A program made the translations under genes and the position numbers. DNA of 64,000 nucleotides from Tetraselmis striata (Eukaryota; Chlorophyta; Chlorodendrophyceae; Chlorodendrales; Chlorodendraceae), in NCBI GenBank assembly GCA_006384855.1, contig VCJN01000224.1, forward strand, positions 124,001 through 188,000, written 5' to 3'. The notes under the pieces are model-generated. The model had not been told where the DNA came from. It worked only from the letters and a program-made list of their open reading frames with translations, and did no database searches. This document shows positions 1 to 11,440 of this stretch, piece after piece. Position 1 is the stretch's first letter, and each line of letters begins with the position of its first letter.

Positions 1-3000
1 GTGACGCAACCCACGCTTGCGATGGCCAGCGGGGAGCCGCAGCCGGCGTCCACCAGCGGGGGCGCCGCGTCGGCCGCTGCCAGGCGCTCCGCCTCCGCGG
101 CCTCGTAGCTGGCCACCAGCGCCTCCAGCGCCTTGCGCTTGGCGCGCTCCTTCTTGAGGGCGTCCTTGCTCTGCGGCCCGTAGAGGGAGTTCATTCCGCA
201 TGGGTGTCAGCAGACGGAGGGATGCCAAAGCACGTCTCCATCACGATCGCATCGCGACGAGACACGCCAGAGCCAGTGCCAGCAACGGGGTCGTCACACC
301 GGCCCGCCCGCGCTCACCTTTGTCAGGCGCCGCTTGAGCGCAAGTGCGTTGCCCGCGGTGCGCTGCAGCTGCGCCTCCATCATCTTGGACTGCCGCAGCG
401 CGCCGCGCGCCACGGCCCGCGCGCGCTGCCCGCCGGTGGACACCTGCCCGGCCGGGGCGGGCGTGGTGCCGCACGCGGCGTCCACCGAGTCCACCAGGTC
501 TTGCACCTCCCGGGAGGGCGTGAAGAGCGCAGCGGGCTCCAGGGGCTCCGACCCTGGTGAGCAGGGCGTCCCGCTTTGCGGCAGCTGCGGACACACCCAG
601 GGACACAGCCAGGCCGTCAGCAGAGGCGGCGTGTGTATGGGGACACGGAGTACTCCGTGAGGGGATGGCAGCCTCAGGCCGGGGGGCTGCCCCTACCTGG
701 AGCAGGCGGCCCGCCACTTGCGAAAGGTCCACCACAGGCAGCGGCGACTGCGCCTGGTGGGCCGCGGGCGTGTTGTTGGGCAGGCCGGCCGCAAAGCGCA
801 CCTGCGGGGCCGGCGGTTCGCCACATCAGCGACACCCCTGCCCCTGACCGTTCAGGTATCCATCCAAACCCATGCTGGACATCACGCGGAGATGGCCGCT
901 ACATCGCATCACAACCTAGACTTCACATGCCAGTAAAGCTTCCATGTGATGGGCGGGGGGCACTTCACGTCGCTGTGTGTGATAGCCCCCCCCCCCCCCC
1001 CCCCCCCCCTTTGGTAAAAATAAAACCCGGCAATGAGTCATATGGATTGCACCCAGGTACCATAGCTCAGCTTAGTCAGAGGCAAAAGACAGGCTGCATT
1101 TGCATCGACAATGTCAGGGATGACCGCCGCCCTGTGGGCAGGGTCGCGCAGGGCAAGTGCCACGCCGGCGCTCACCCGCTTCTTGGCGGTGGAGGAGGGG
1201 GTCGTGAGGAGCTGGGAAGGCCTGTACGCCCATGCGCGCAGCGCCGGCGTGGAGTTGGCCACATCCATCGGCGGCGCCGGCGAGCTCGTCGCCCTGTCCC
1301 TGCGCGGCCTGCTCGCTGCTGCCGCGGGGGTGGCGTCCACGGCCACACCCTCTGGTGTGCCGGCCGGGACCGGGGCCGGGGCCGGGGCTGGCGTCGGCGG
1401 CTTACGGGCCGCCGCCGCCGCCGCCGCAGCTGCGTTGGCAGCCGCCGCGGCCATCTTGGCCCCGCGGGAGTTCCGCGTGCGCTGAATGGACGAGGCGCTA
1501 GGGGGCGGCCGCAGCGCCACGTTGAATGGGCGTTGCCCCTGGCCCCGGGGGCCAGGCGTGTAGAAGTGCGGCGCCTCCACGCCTCCTGGCGCCGGCCTCT
1601 TGAGCGCAGAGCGCAACTTTCCGTGGCTGCGGGTCACCCCGTGGCCGGGCGCGGTCTTCACCTCTGGCGCGGGCGTGGCTGGTGAGCCATTCGCCGCCGT
1701 TGCACCAGGCGCGCCCGCGGGACTAGGCGCCGCCTCCGGAGCAGCCTGTGCAGCGCAATCTCAGTTAATAGGCAGAGGTGGGGCTCGTATCGCGGCGAGG
1801 GCAACTGTCGCTAGAAAGGGGGCGCCGGTCGGTGGGCGGGTGGGAAACATCAGGCGCGGACCTGCTGGCTGCCTGCTGGCGAATCCTCCGCCACCTCCGG
1901 CTCCCCATCCGCCGCCATCAGCGGGTGGTCGACCGCCTGCGATGGCGGCTGGGCCTTCCGCGCGCTGAGGGAGAACAGTGGCAACTCGTCCTCGCTGGCG
2001 GGGCTGCTGAACTGCCCGCCAGCCTTCTCGGTCGCTGCGGGCACGACGCCGAGCAGGGCAGTCGCCAGTCAGCCGCCGGAGATGTTGGTGGCACTCAGCC
2101 CGCCACCTGCGCATAGTCACGCTAAGGGCGCACCTGACGTAGCGCCTGCAGGCACCGTGTTGGCGTCCACCATGCTGAGCGGCCTCCGCTGCGGCTGCAA
2201 CTCTGACCTACGGACCGCAGCGTATCCATCGAGGGAAATCAGGTCTCAGGCACCACTTCGCATTCCTACCACCTTATCAGGTAGCGGGCCGTCTGGCGTC
2301 ATGCGGTGGAACTGTGCCATTTTGGTAAGAAAGAAAACATTCTTGGTGTCTTTGTCTGTGAGGGGGGTTGGGGGTTCGGGGAGCGCACCGAGCGGGGTCT
2401 GCAGGAGATGGCTTAAACACAAGCTTCCTGACTTTATCGTCCATCAAGGGGAGCTGCACAGGGCGAGACAGAACGGCCATCAGAACAACCGCGCGCGCCC
2501 GTTGCTCGCAGGCCTGCAAGAGATAAGGGAGTCCCCACCTCCAGCACATCCTTGTTTGACAAGGGACGGCTCTCTCCCTCCGGGATCTCGGCCCCGTTCA
2601 GCCTCATGAGCACAGTCCCGACCTGCTGAATCACCACCTGAAAATGCCGGGGACACCTATCAGCTCACAGCGCCCAGCAGGAGCATGGTGGGGGAATCGG
2701 GTCCCTGGCGGATGGCGCACCTGATCATCCTTGACTCGCACAACGCCATGAACCTTCGACACGAGGCGATTTATGATGCGGATGTGTGCGTCACGGTTCC
2801 TGCGATCCCGGTGAGGCAAAGAGCAGGGGCGCCAACCACCCGTGAGGGAGAGCATACGACTGGGCTGCAGAGGGTCACACAGCCCGTGCACATTTCAGCA
2901 TACCTCCCAATTGTTGTCCTCTCGCCCGAAATGGGGTGTTCGTACTTGACGCCATCCTCCCTCTGCTCAATGAACACGCCGTGCTTTTGCGCTGGCTGCG

Positions 3001-3007
3001 CGTCCAT
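1..3007 (-). CDS. FHA-domain protein with Ki-67/Repo-Man-like PP1-docking motif (3' end cut by window edge)
   Basis: Read on the minus strand, exons appear at 3007-2904, 2799-2721, 2637-2539, about 2453 onward, 2034-1862, 1745-1176, 801-697, about 544-318 and 170 to beyond base 1. The ATG at 3007 opens a first exon ending in TTIGR. Exons 1-3 splice in phase to an FHA domain at about residues 10-90: TTIGRNRD, then HIRIINRLVSKVHG with the conserved S and H of the phosphothreonine-binding loop, then LNG and LSNKDVLE. The exon ending at 1176 finishes STAKKR and the next starts VRF, giving KKRVRFAAGLPNNTP: an RVxF-type PP1 docking site directly followed by LPxNTP. The middle is Ala/Pro-rich and low complexity; the last two exons are charged and probably helical. 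From family knowledge, FHA plus RVxF/LPxNTP occurs in Ki-67. The protein's role here is inferred. The 2453 exon's 3' end and the stop codon are unresolved. A C24 tract (986-1009) lies in the intron that splits KKR from VRF. Confidence 0.72.
986..1009. repeat. C24 homopolymer in intron of FHA gene
   Basis: An uninterrupted run of C on the plus strand (G on the sense strand) lies inside the intron between 1175 and 802. It is one of about 27 such tracts in the window. Confidence 0.95.
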
Positions 3008-3167
3008 GGCCGCCGTTTCCTGGGCTGCCTCGCCTGCACACCGTCGATCGCGCCTGCGTTCCGGAGCCGGCAAGTAGTCAGCAGTCGATCCTCCGGAAGC
3101 AGTTGTGTACCGTGGCCCAGCTGGATACCAAACCTTCGACCCGTAGCGTGGAATCCTACTCTTCGCA

Positions 3168-3192
3168 CCCCCCCCCCCCCCCCCCCCCCCCC
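3168..3192. repeat. C25 homopolymer upstream of FHA gene start
   Basis: An uninterrupted C run followed by a short CG alternation, 160 bases upstream of the ATG at 3007. It would lie in the 5' UTR or promoter on the minus strand. Confidence 0.95.
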
Positions 3193-3728
3193 GCGCGCGC
3201 ACCCGCCTTCCCCCGCCGCCTTTCTTCCCGAGCATCCTCGCCCCGTCCTGGACCCAGACACCAGAACTCGGGGCCAGCCCCACATAGAAGCGGGCGCACC
3301 CTCCACCAAACGTCCAAAAACGCTCAATGTTGGCGCTTTCTCCCCCTGCCTTGCCTGGAGAGGCTCGCAGCCGACACTCGCGGTAGCGCGCCGAGGGACG
3401 TTAAAGTGAGAGCTGACGATATATTTGAAAAAACAGCCACAGTAGCGCAGTAGGGGACAGGTACCACCCTTGAACTACTGCCCAGTACCCGTACGAGTAC
3501 TGAACTGCCTTGAAGGTCGTCCGTATTAGTGGTAGCACGCAGCCGTTGTGCTCCAGCTACAACAAGCTAACGCACCAGCCGCAGCCAACGCTCAGTCCGG
3601 AACAGTTTGCACGATGCTCGAGACCGAGAGGGGATGCAGCAGCTGCGGCGCTTGCCGCGTTCCGCGTGACGCTGCGGCCCGCCTCGCCCCGTTGACTTCC
3701 CCGCCGCGGGGATAACGTTGACCATGCA

Positions 3729-3760
3729 CCCCCCCCCCCCCCCCCCCGCCCCCCCCCCCC
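3729..3760. repeat. Interrupted poly-C tract (32 bases)
   Basis: C run with a single G at 3748, in intergenic DNA. Confidence 0.95.
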
Positions 3761-4534
3761 GGCGCGAACGCAGGAGCCGTTGCTGCAGATGAGGAGGTGG
3801 GCCGATGACAGGTTTACCGGAACTTTGTGCAGCGGGAAGACGCCAGGCTGGTTCCTGTCTTCTGTCTTGGCCGCGTAAGCACCACGCTACTTGAGCGGGT
3901 TGTGAGGCTGTGACCCTTTAAAACAGTGTTGGGTTTGGTTACGTGCAACGAGTGAGGGATGATACGACGATGAGACTACCTGCCTGGTGTGAATTACAAA
4001 AAGGGCAATAACAAATCCACCTACTACAAAAACTAGTAGCGACTAGAAAATCAACACCGCAAGCCGCCTAAAAGCGGCCCGCATCCCGCATGAGGCGGGA
4101 TGGATGAGTGATGCGCACACGATTCAAAATCCGGGCCACGCGTGCACGTGTGTTAGTGGGTGATCCTCGGACGTGGTGTGCAGCTTCAGCAACGGGATGG
4201 CAGACGAATCTGCGCCGTCTGATGAGGCAGTGAGCGCGCTCTCGAGCGGCCACCAAGCTTAGGACCCCGAGGAAATATCTTGCAAGGCCTCCTGGTGAGC
4301 CCGGGCGGTGCACCGAGTGCCCCGCGATGAGAGAACCTGCCTGGTGCAGGTACCAGCAGTGACGACTCGCTAGCGTATTACTTGTCTCGCGTGGGAGTGG
4401 CTAATAAAATATCCTTGAAAATTAATCCTTGCATGAAGACGCTACACGTGCGAGTACCAGCAGCTTGCTGGAGTACGGCAGGTAGTCATCTGATGCAAGA
4501 TCATCGATAATTTGCACGGAAAGGACCGGTAATT

Positions 4535-4740
4535 ACATGAGCAAGGGATAGCAGCAGAAGGCGATATAGCAGAAGGCGATAGGAGTGGTAGTCGTACTCC
4601 TCGGAATATGGTTTATACGTAGGGGATTGGCGGCGGGCGGATATTGAATATACAGTAGCTACATGAGCTAGCAGCTGCAAAAGGCGATCAGGAAATCACC
4701 CGAAAAGGCAATATAGGAAACGTCCTACAGCAATTGCAAG
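4535..4740. repeat. Short interspersed repeat, two adjacent partial copies
   Basis: The motif TACATGAGC, AGCAGCAGAAGGCGATA, then GGAAATCACC occurs twice here in diverged form. It recurs near 16449-16510 and 55040-55075. The copies are too short to classify. Confidence 0.5.
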
Positions 4741-5069
4741 GTGGAAACAGCATCAGAAGAGGGTGCGGAATGACCACGGGCAAACGCATCAGACTTGGCC
4801 GTCTGCACTCCGGCAGAGAGAATGCCGCCCAAAGGCAAGGTACCAAGCACACAAGCAGAGACTCGCTGCAACTATCCGGCGGATAGTAAATCCTTACTAG
4901 AGGAGGAGCCCTCCATACGAAACGCTTCAATAATCCTTTTAGCGCAAGTGTCTCTAATTTAAAATGTAATTATCTACATGGGCTAGCTAGAAGCGGCTAA
5001 TACGTAGTCGCCGCTCCTACGTACTGTCATTTAGTTAATGGTTAAAGCAGCCTACGGGTACTGGTACGA

Positions 5070-5215
5070 ATGCTCCGGCAATTTTATGTGTTGACTATAT
5101 ATAACGGGGCGTCGCCTACCCAGGGCTTTCCCTATCTGGATGGCTGCTGCCTAAACGGCCGCAGTAGAGACGCTGCAAGGGTTTCACTGTTGCCATTCCT
5201 GCCCCGAGGGCGAAA
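5070..5215 (+). mobile_element. LINE 3'-tail fragment (copy 1)
   Basis: This stretch matches the 3' tails at about 14046-14190 and 15945-16085 on the same strand and the inverted tails at 10390-10530 and 35560-35690. Shared landmarks are CTCCGGCAATTT, GGCGTCGCCTACCCA, AAACGGCCG and AGAGACGCTGCAAGG. No coding part of the element is left, as expected of a truncated or solo tail. Confidence 0.7.
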
Positions 5216-5229
5216 ACAAATACTGCTAA

Positions 5230-7020
5230 GCAAAACTTGCCGGGTAGTATCATGACCGTATCTCATGCTTCTACCGCGTACCGCGCCTACCACAGCAGTG
5301 TATGTAGTTGCGATGCATGGCATGATGTGCCCGGCAGTGCCGCGCATGCCTTGAGCTTCGCCGTATGCTAGATTGGCTTAGCCGCTAGGAATATGAAACC
5401 TCATTGAACCCCGCTTACATGCATCGCTTCTCACACGCCGCCCGTGTAACCAAACCTATCATCATTGTGAAGGTGTTGCTTCGATCTTTTCTTACATCAG
5501 TGCTTCAACATATGCGCACTAAAAGCATTACTAAAAGCAGTTTTGGAAGGTTGCCAACAAAAGAAAGATATAAGCATGAAACCAAGGGTCAAGCAGAAGG
5601 CGGGAGGCCAGGGAGCCAAGAACCAAGGAAGAGCGCCACGGGAACCAAGAAGCCACCGAGGAACCAAATGGTCCACGGAAACATTGAAAGCCAAGGAACG
5701 ACTAGAAAACACCGAAAGGGAAATAGGAAACCAATGGGGACCACCGCCCAGGGGTGGGCCATCAGCCGCGGCGAGGGCGCTTGGAACCGATGACCCGGGT
5801 CATAGCAACACAGGCTGACGAGCGACGCGACGCGACGTACGTAAGCGCATGAGCACCAACACGTGCTGCGCACGCCGCCGGGACCCCGCCATGAACGTTG
5901 TCTGCATGCACAATGTTGATGAGCAAGGAGAAACGGCGGCACAACGCAGACAAGGGCTGGCCAACTTTCTGGCCAGTGTGCGTGTGACTAGCTTTCGCGA
6001 GCTCGACCAAGAATGCCTCAACGTGCGGGGCCAACGAGCCGAACTCGGAGGCGGCGAAGGGAACGAAGCGCGAAGCACGGCGGCGACATTTTGGACACCC
6101 TCGTCACACTTCTTGCTTTGATTGTGCTGTGGCGCTTTGCGGCCCGTAATATGCAGTCGTTGGATCCGAGCTTGACACGCCGAGGATAGGGGCAATCATG
6201 GTGGTATCGATAGCAACCGTGTTCCCGCGCATACCACTACCATACCAAAAATAACAGGGTATGTTCCCCAACCCTAACTATTCATGCACCTATACCCCCA
6301 GCGCTGTTACATATATCATTTGCATAATACTTGTAAACCATCCTCATTATCTTTACGACTATACTCGCATGCTTGCATGCGCCCAGAGCCCGAGGGTAAC
6401 CCTTGCTTGCGGCCCACATTTGTTATACTACATAATATGGTGCCATTTGACTGCTACTGCCCGGTCATCCGTGACCTCTAGCCCGGTCTGCCACGACCTA
6501 CCAGTTATAAGCCGGCGGCCAACCGGCATGTAACCAAAATCCGTCTGCTCAAACCACTTGTCCTTGCCTCAGTACTACACCGCACTGTTGCACCTCATAC
6601 AAAAAGCCCAACATCGGCCGTCGCTGCCCTTCGGCGGAAGAGAAACAAGCACCGACGGATCCGTGAGGCCCTGGACACCCACGCCTAAGGCGGACTTAAC
6701 CTCGTGGCAAACGTCGGAAAGGCCATGTGCCGCCCACTCGTGTGCGGCGTGATTGGAGTCGTCCCCAGAGCAACGCGCCAAGGTACGACGTACGCGACAG
6801 TGAAGGTGCTGGTCGGAGTCCGCGCGGCGTGTTGGAGTTGTTGCTGTGTCTCGGCGAGCTGAGCTGCGTGCCGATCCGTCCGCCGTCGCTCATCCGAGTT
6901 CTTCGCGCCATTTCCGAGAACCCTTGTCGATTTCTTTCACTTATTCGTTGGGTATACTCGCAGCCACATCCAGTTGCGGGTACTGTCAGCAATGCTAGTT
7001 ATGGACGGCGGTGATATATG
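5230..7020. other. Intergenic, no supported gene
   Basis: About 5540-5760 is a purine-rich stretch with repeated GAACCAAG words; its open frames look compositional. A minus-strand frame at 6034-5762 is open but I do not recognise its product. I see no splice-supported gene. Confidence 0.5.
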
Positions 7021-7132
7021 GTCAGATATAGACATATAGGTTTACAATACTTAGTCGCTATTTTTCCAGCGGGAGACTATTTCTCCAGCGGTCGCACACT
7101 TCTCCAGCGGGAGAAATAGGTCTGCTGTATTT

Positions 7133-7222
7133 CCCGCGGGCGGAGAAAGGCCTCCAGATCGGGAGAAATACAGCATGCATGCCTATTTCACCTTGATTTA
7201 GAGGCCTTTCTCCGCCCGCGGG
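7133..7222. repeat. Perfect 21-bp inverted repeat, predicted hairpin with nested second stem
   Basis: The arm at 7133-7153 (starts CCCGCGGGCGG, ends AAAGGCCT) is the exact reverse complement of 7202-7222. A nested pair, TGCTGTATTT near 7122 and AAATACAGCA near 7165, gives an alternative stem. Just upstream, TTCTCCAGCGGGAGA-type words repeat three times at 7064-7117. It sits 50 bases before the left repeat of the DIRS-like element and could be a miniature transposon end or part of that element's leader. Confidence 0.8.
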
Positions 7223-7269
7223 ACAAGTAACGATTTCTCTTTTTGGCCGTTATATTGTTATTTTACTAT

Positions 7270-7575
7270 CAATAGTTGGAGTTTCCTTCCCGCATGGCGA
7301 CCGCTACTGCGCGCGTTCGCATGTGTACGCGTTGCAAATGTGGCACGCATGCGGTGCTCGCAGATATACATCGTTCTAAAAGCACGGTAGTCCGCGTGTG
7401 CTTCAACACCCGAAATCTGCCTGAGAAAAAACGGCCGTACAAACGAGCACGGTCAACTCCAGCACCACGATGCGAGTCGACCCCCCTCGAGGTAGAACTT
7501 TTATAAAGAGTAGCGGGCTATCTGTTGTTCCCATCTTCATTTTGGGGCCCCGCCTACCATGTGGCGGGCCGCGTC
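7270..7575 (+). repeat. Left direct repeat of DIRS-like element
   Basis: It matches 9934-10222 in the same orientation. Shared words include GGCACGCATGCGGTGCTCGC, CACCCGAAATCTGCCTGAGA and CATGTGGCGGGCCGCGTC. A TATAAA box at 7502-7507 precedes AGTAGCGGGC, consistent with a promoter in a terminal repeat. Confidence 0.85.
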
Positions 7576-8672
7576 GATGCTCGCGGGTTTGTCCCGTGCA
7601 AGACGCTTTGGCTTTCCCGCAAGCCCGAACCGCGTGTGAAGACCCGCCGTCCTTCGACCGCGAATGTGTTGACATGTTGAACTTAGAATCGCACCTTCGA
7701 AAGGCGAGCGCTAAGACACCGCGCCCCTCTTCTCAACAAGCCCCCATTACAACCTTGCCTGCTGCGCGGGTTGGTGGTACTGGTGGCCCCATATGCGTGT
7801 CCTCCCAATGGCACGCTCCATCTTGGCGCCGACCGCTCGGCGCCTCGGCCTAGCTGGCCGATTCAAACTACCCCTACCTCGGGACTGGCAGCGATTCCGT
7901 GTCCGGCCGGTGGGCGACCCGATCACCGTGATCGAACGAGCTGCCCCCGCTAGCATGGTTGGTTACTCCTGCCTCGACATGCGACGAGCACGCACGCGGC
8001 CTAGGGCGGCCGATGTTGCTCCCGAGCGAGGACGAAGACCAATGCTCGCGGTGGGTTTCTCGGTTGTTCCTCGTACCTAACCCGGGCGTCAACAAAATGC
8101 AGCTCATAATTGACCTACGACCCCTCAACCGGGACTGCGAGGAGCGAGACCTGAGTTTCGAGACCCTCACGCGCCTGCGTCACCTGGCTCGGCCGGGGGA
8201 CCACATGCTCTCCATGGACCTATAGGACGGCTTCTACGCCGTCGGCATCGCTCCCGAAGACCAATACTATTTTAACGTCACTCAACTACCGAGGCAAGCT
8301 CTACCGGCTGGCGGGGCTCTCCATGGGGGTGAAGCATGAGCCCCTAGTACTTCTGCTCTCTCACTGCGGCGTTCAACCGCCATCTGTGGCGCCCCAACTT
8401 GGCAGTGACCTCCCAAGGAGTGCGTCGCGCCAAGCTCAGCATGGGGTGACACCAAGCGATGCGCAGCCACTTCCGTGGCTGCCGCATGCTCCCCTACATG
8501 GACGACTTCATTGCGTCCAACCGGGCGCAACCCTATGCTGTGCGCGACCGCCTCACTTCCCTGCTCGGACGGCTGGGTCTCAGCCGACACCCCGACAAGG
8601 GCCAATGGGAGCGGGTACAACGGCCGGAACACCTCGGTCTGGAGTTCGACTCACCGAGCGGTACGATTCGAG

Positions 8673-8697
8673 CCCCCCCCCCCCCCCCCCCCCCCCC
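8673..8697. repeat. C25 homopolymer inside retroelement coding region
   Basis: The tract falls where related elements would carry a short proline stretch after the GLE motif. It shifts the frame of the downstream RNase H region. Confidence 0.9.
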
Positions 8698-9933
8698 GCT
8701 CGAAAACTTTGTTCACTGCTCGTTGCTACAGCCCTCGGCCTCATCCGCCGGGCTAAGCGAGACATGCGATGGCTGCTTGTGAGAGAGCTCGCGTCCATGA
8801 CAAGACGTGCCCAGTTCCTATTTGTCGCCATCAAACCGGGGCGGTTCTACCTGCGCGCGCTGCACGACGTGCTCCGCACGAAAAACTCGTGTAGCGGGCG
8901 CGTCAAGATGACGCATCAACTCCGACGCGACCTCGAGTGGTGGGTGGCGGTCCCCAGCCACAGCAACGGCCACTCCATTCAAAAACCCGTGGAGACGGTC
9001 TGCATCCATGTCTACAAATCCGGCTACGGGTGGGGCGCCGTTCTCAACGAGACCACCGAGTAGGCGCGCGGGTTCTGGAACGACTGCAATAGCGAGTTGT
9101 ACATCATCTACAAGGACCTCAAGGCTGTCCATTACGCCGTGCTTACATTCCTCTCGGAGCTACGTACGAGGTCGACAAGTGCTGCTCCACGAGGACAACA
9201 TGGGGGTGGTCCACATCCTCGCCAACCCCATCTCTCGCTCCCCTCTGCTCATGAGGGAGCTGCGAAAACTCTGGTTCATCCTTGACTCAAACGACATCTC
9301 CATCCGTGAGCGCTACATCAATACCACCGCGAGCATCTAGGCTGACCGCCTCAGCCGCGGAATTCACTCCGACGAATGGGCATTCAACCTACGCCACTTC
9401 AACCACCTCGACAACGTCTGGGGGCGTCATACCATCGACCACTTCGCCACCATGGAGAACGCGAGGCTCCCACGCTACAATTCCCGCTGGCGTGACCCTT
9501 GCAACGAGACTACCGACAGCTTGCACCCCTCCGCCGATGGCGCGTGGCGTCGTGATCACAACTAGTGCAACCACCAATGGGGCCTCATTGATAACCTCGT
9601 CATCAAATTCCACACCTCCGGCGCGGCGGCCACCGTCATCGTGCCGTATTGGCCCGACCGTGGGTGGCACCATGCCTCTCGGAAATGGCATTCGAGGTGG
9701 TTGTCTTCCCGCCCTCTCCGGATATCTTCGTGACGGGCCGACTCGGCGTGCGCACTAGCGCCGGTCCTCCCAAATGGCCGGTGGTCGCCTTCCGGCTCCC
9801 CCTTCGGGCCCGGTGCCCACCCCGGGTTTGTGACCGCCCCTCGTCTGCCCCTCGAGCCGGCGGCGTCCTCTTGGGTCTTGCCCCACGATATAGGTCGGCA
9901 AACCACACATCCCACTCCCTTTGAAATGTTTAC

Positions 9934-10222
9934 TACTAGTAGGTGGGGTTTCCGTTCCGCATGCAATAAGACACTGCGTACGCGTTACAAATGTGGCACG
10001 CATGCGGTGCTCGCAGCTATACATCGTACTAAAAGCCCGGTAGTCCGCGTACGCTTCAGCACCCGAAATCTGCCTGAGAAAATCTGCCGTACAAACGAGC
10101 ACGGTCAACTCCGCGCTGCCAGTCGACCCCACTCGAGGTAGAACTCTTATAAAAAGTAGCGGGCTATCTGCTGTTCCCATCTTCATTTTGGGGCCCGCCT
10201 ACCATGTGGCGGGCCGCGTCCC
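9934..10222 (+). repeat. Right direct repeat of DIRS-like element
   Basis: Same-orientation partner of 7270-7575, also with a TATAA box near 10148. The copies differ by many substitutions and small indels, so insertion looks old if they began identical. Confidence 0.85.
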
Positions 10223-10369
10223 TCTCTTCCCCGGCCCCTCACTTCGTGCTTTCCGTTCTCGCGGGATGCCGTCAGGCTCTTGCCTTTAAAAAGATTGTAA
10301 CCCATGCCAAGGCGCCTTTTCGGCAAACCACACAGCCCCCTCTTTTTGAAACTCTGCTATTCGAACATG

Positions 10370-11440
10370 GGTATAAGCCCTTTTTGTTGCACATTCTTCC
10401 GCCCCCGGGACAGGACTGGCACCAGTGAAACCCGTGCAGCGTCTCTACGACGGCCGTTTACGCATCGATCCAGTTACGGAAAGCCTTGGGTAGTATGCGA
10501 CGCTCCGTATAGTCAACAAGCAAATTGCCGAAGCATTCTGCAGGACTAATTGAAGGCCAGTGACAGAATTTCCAACACTGATGGATCACCGTCTAAAACA
10601 TTGCCATCAAAATATCCGTCACTTACCACGAAAGCAGGTCCGCCCTAGCCGTTTGGGCGTCGGCCCATTCGAGTCATGCGAGTTGGGGCAAGCCCCAACC
10701 GGCGGAGCCAAGCATTTCGGGAGTGCGATACATGTACAACAAGAAAGGCAATGTGAGGGAGGGCCCGACGCCACAGCTGGAAAAATTCCCATTCCCCGTA
10801 AAATCCAAGGCGCCGTGAAGGGAGGGGGGGGGGGGGGCACCGCCCAAAATAAAGGCAGTTAAGTCCTCAGGTGTTGACGCAAGAACCTGGCTACTTCTAA
10901 AATTCCTTAACTCCGGAACTAACAACCCCAAATTATGACGGTGACACCCCCACCGCGGGCACTCCACCAACATATGTTCGATAGTCTCAGATTCACCTGC
11001 GACTACACATACAGGGGAGTGTTCAAGGAACCGCCCAAGGCACGGCATGAATCCGGGTCAATCGGCGGGCAGTGGAAAAGACTCGCTCGGGTGCGTAATT
11101 GTATCATAATGTGCAGCCCGGCCACAACCCCCGCGGGAACACCCTTACCGTACTGTGTTGGCAACGGGTTTGGCGCAGAAGACGCTTGGACAGATGTACC
11201 CCAGGTTTCAGCGCGTGCTGACGATGCCGACGGTTCGTAACGCGCCCACACCGATGCGTTTATTAGTTTAGCGGCATCGCGCGCGGCTAGTGACCTCCAC
11301 TCAAATAGAAGGCTGTGCGCCCCCTCAGCTACCCCTACGTTCGCCCTAGCTAGTTGATCTTACCACCGCACAGTCCCCGACGTCCATGTGATAGGGCGCG
11401 CCCAGCTTGGCTAATCTACTAAATGGGTTTTACAATCCCC
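10370..11440 (-). mobile_element. LINE 3' fragment (copy 2)
   Basis: Minus-strand copy of the LINE family, truncated at its 5' end near 11440. It keeps the end of the ORF with a Cys/His knuckle: CVVAGESETIEHMLVECPRW, followed by LVPELRNF and LASTPEDLTAFILGG. A G14 tract (C on the element strand) at 10824-10837 and the 3' tail follow. The same order appears in the copies ending near 16215, 35540 and 53960. Confidence 0.8.

Larger units (their letters stand above)
3300..5069. other. Intergenic, no gene seen
   Basis: No reading frame here is convincing. The stretch holds an almost pure C tract at 3729-3760 broken by one G at 3748, a palindromic GTACCCGTAC-type motif near 3485, and two copies of a short interspersed motif (GGCGATA class) near 4535 and 4660. 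Base composition falls below that of the genes. Confidence 0.6.
7270..10222 (+). mobile_element. Degenerate DIRS/PAT-like retroelement flanked by direct repeats
   Basis: Similar direct repeats (7270-7575 and 9934-10222) bracket a broken reverse transcriptase/RNase H region in three frames. Recognisable pieces in order: LIIDLRPLNR and LARPGDHMLSMDL near 8100-8222, a stop, DGFYAVGIAPEDQYYF, then LPYMDDFIASN near 8490 and RHPDKGQWERVQRPEHLGLE near 8590-8640. Next come a C25 tract, RAKRDMRWLL and LRRDLEWWV near 8750-8950, and an RNase H-like stretch ending LHEDNMGVVHILANP near 9200. A further C-terminal region ends VPYWPDRGWH near 9660. The gapped order LRPLNR, GD.x.S.DL, MDD, LEWW is typical of DIRS-group elements. 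I see no integrase or tyrosine recombinase. At least four frameshifts or stops make it non-autonomous. Confidence 0.75.

Noticed and set aside
1111..1485. Plus-strand Ala-rich frame within the FHA gene
   Set aside because: Complement of an Ala/Pro-rich exon whose minus-strand reading joins in phase to FHA and PP1-docking exons.
5404..5818. Overlapping Lys/Arg-rich open frames
   Set aside because: They arise from a purine-rich stretch with repeated GAACCAAG words; no motif, splice support or codon signal.
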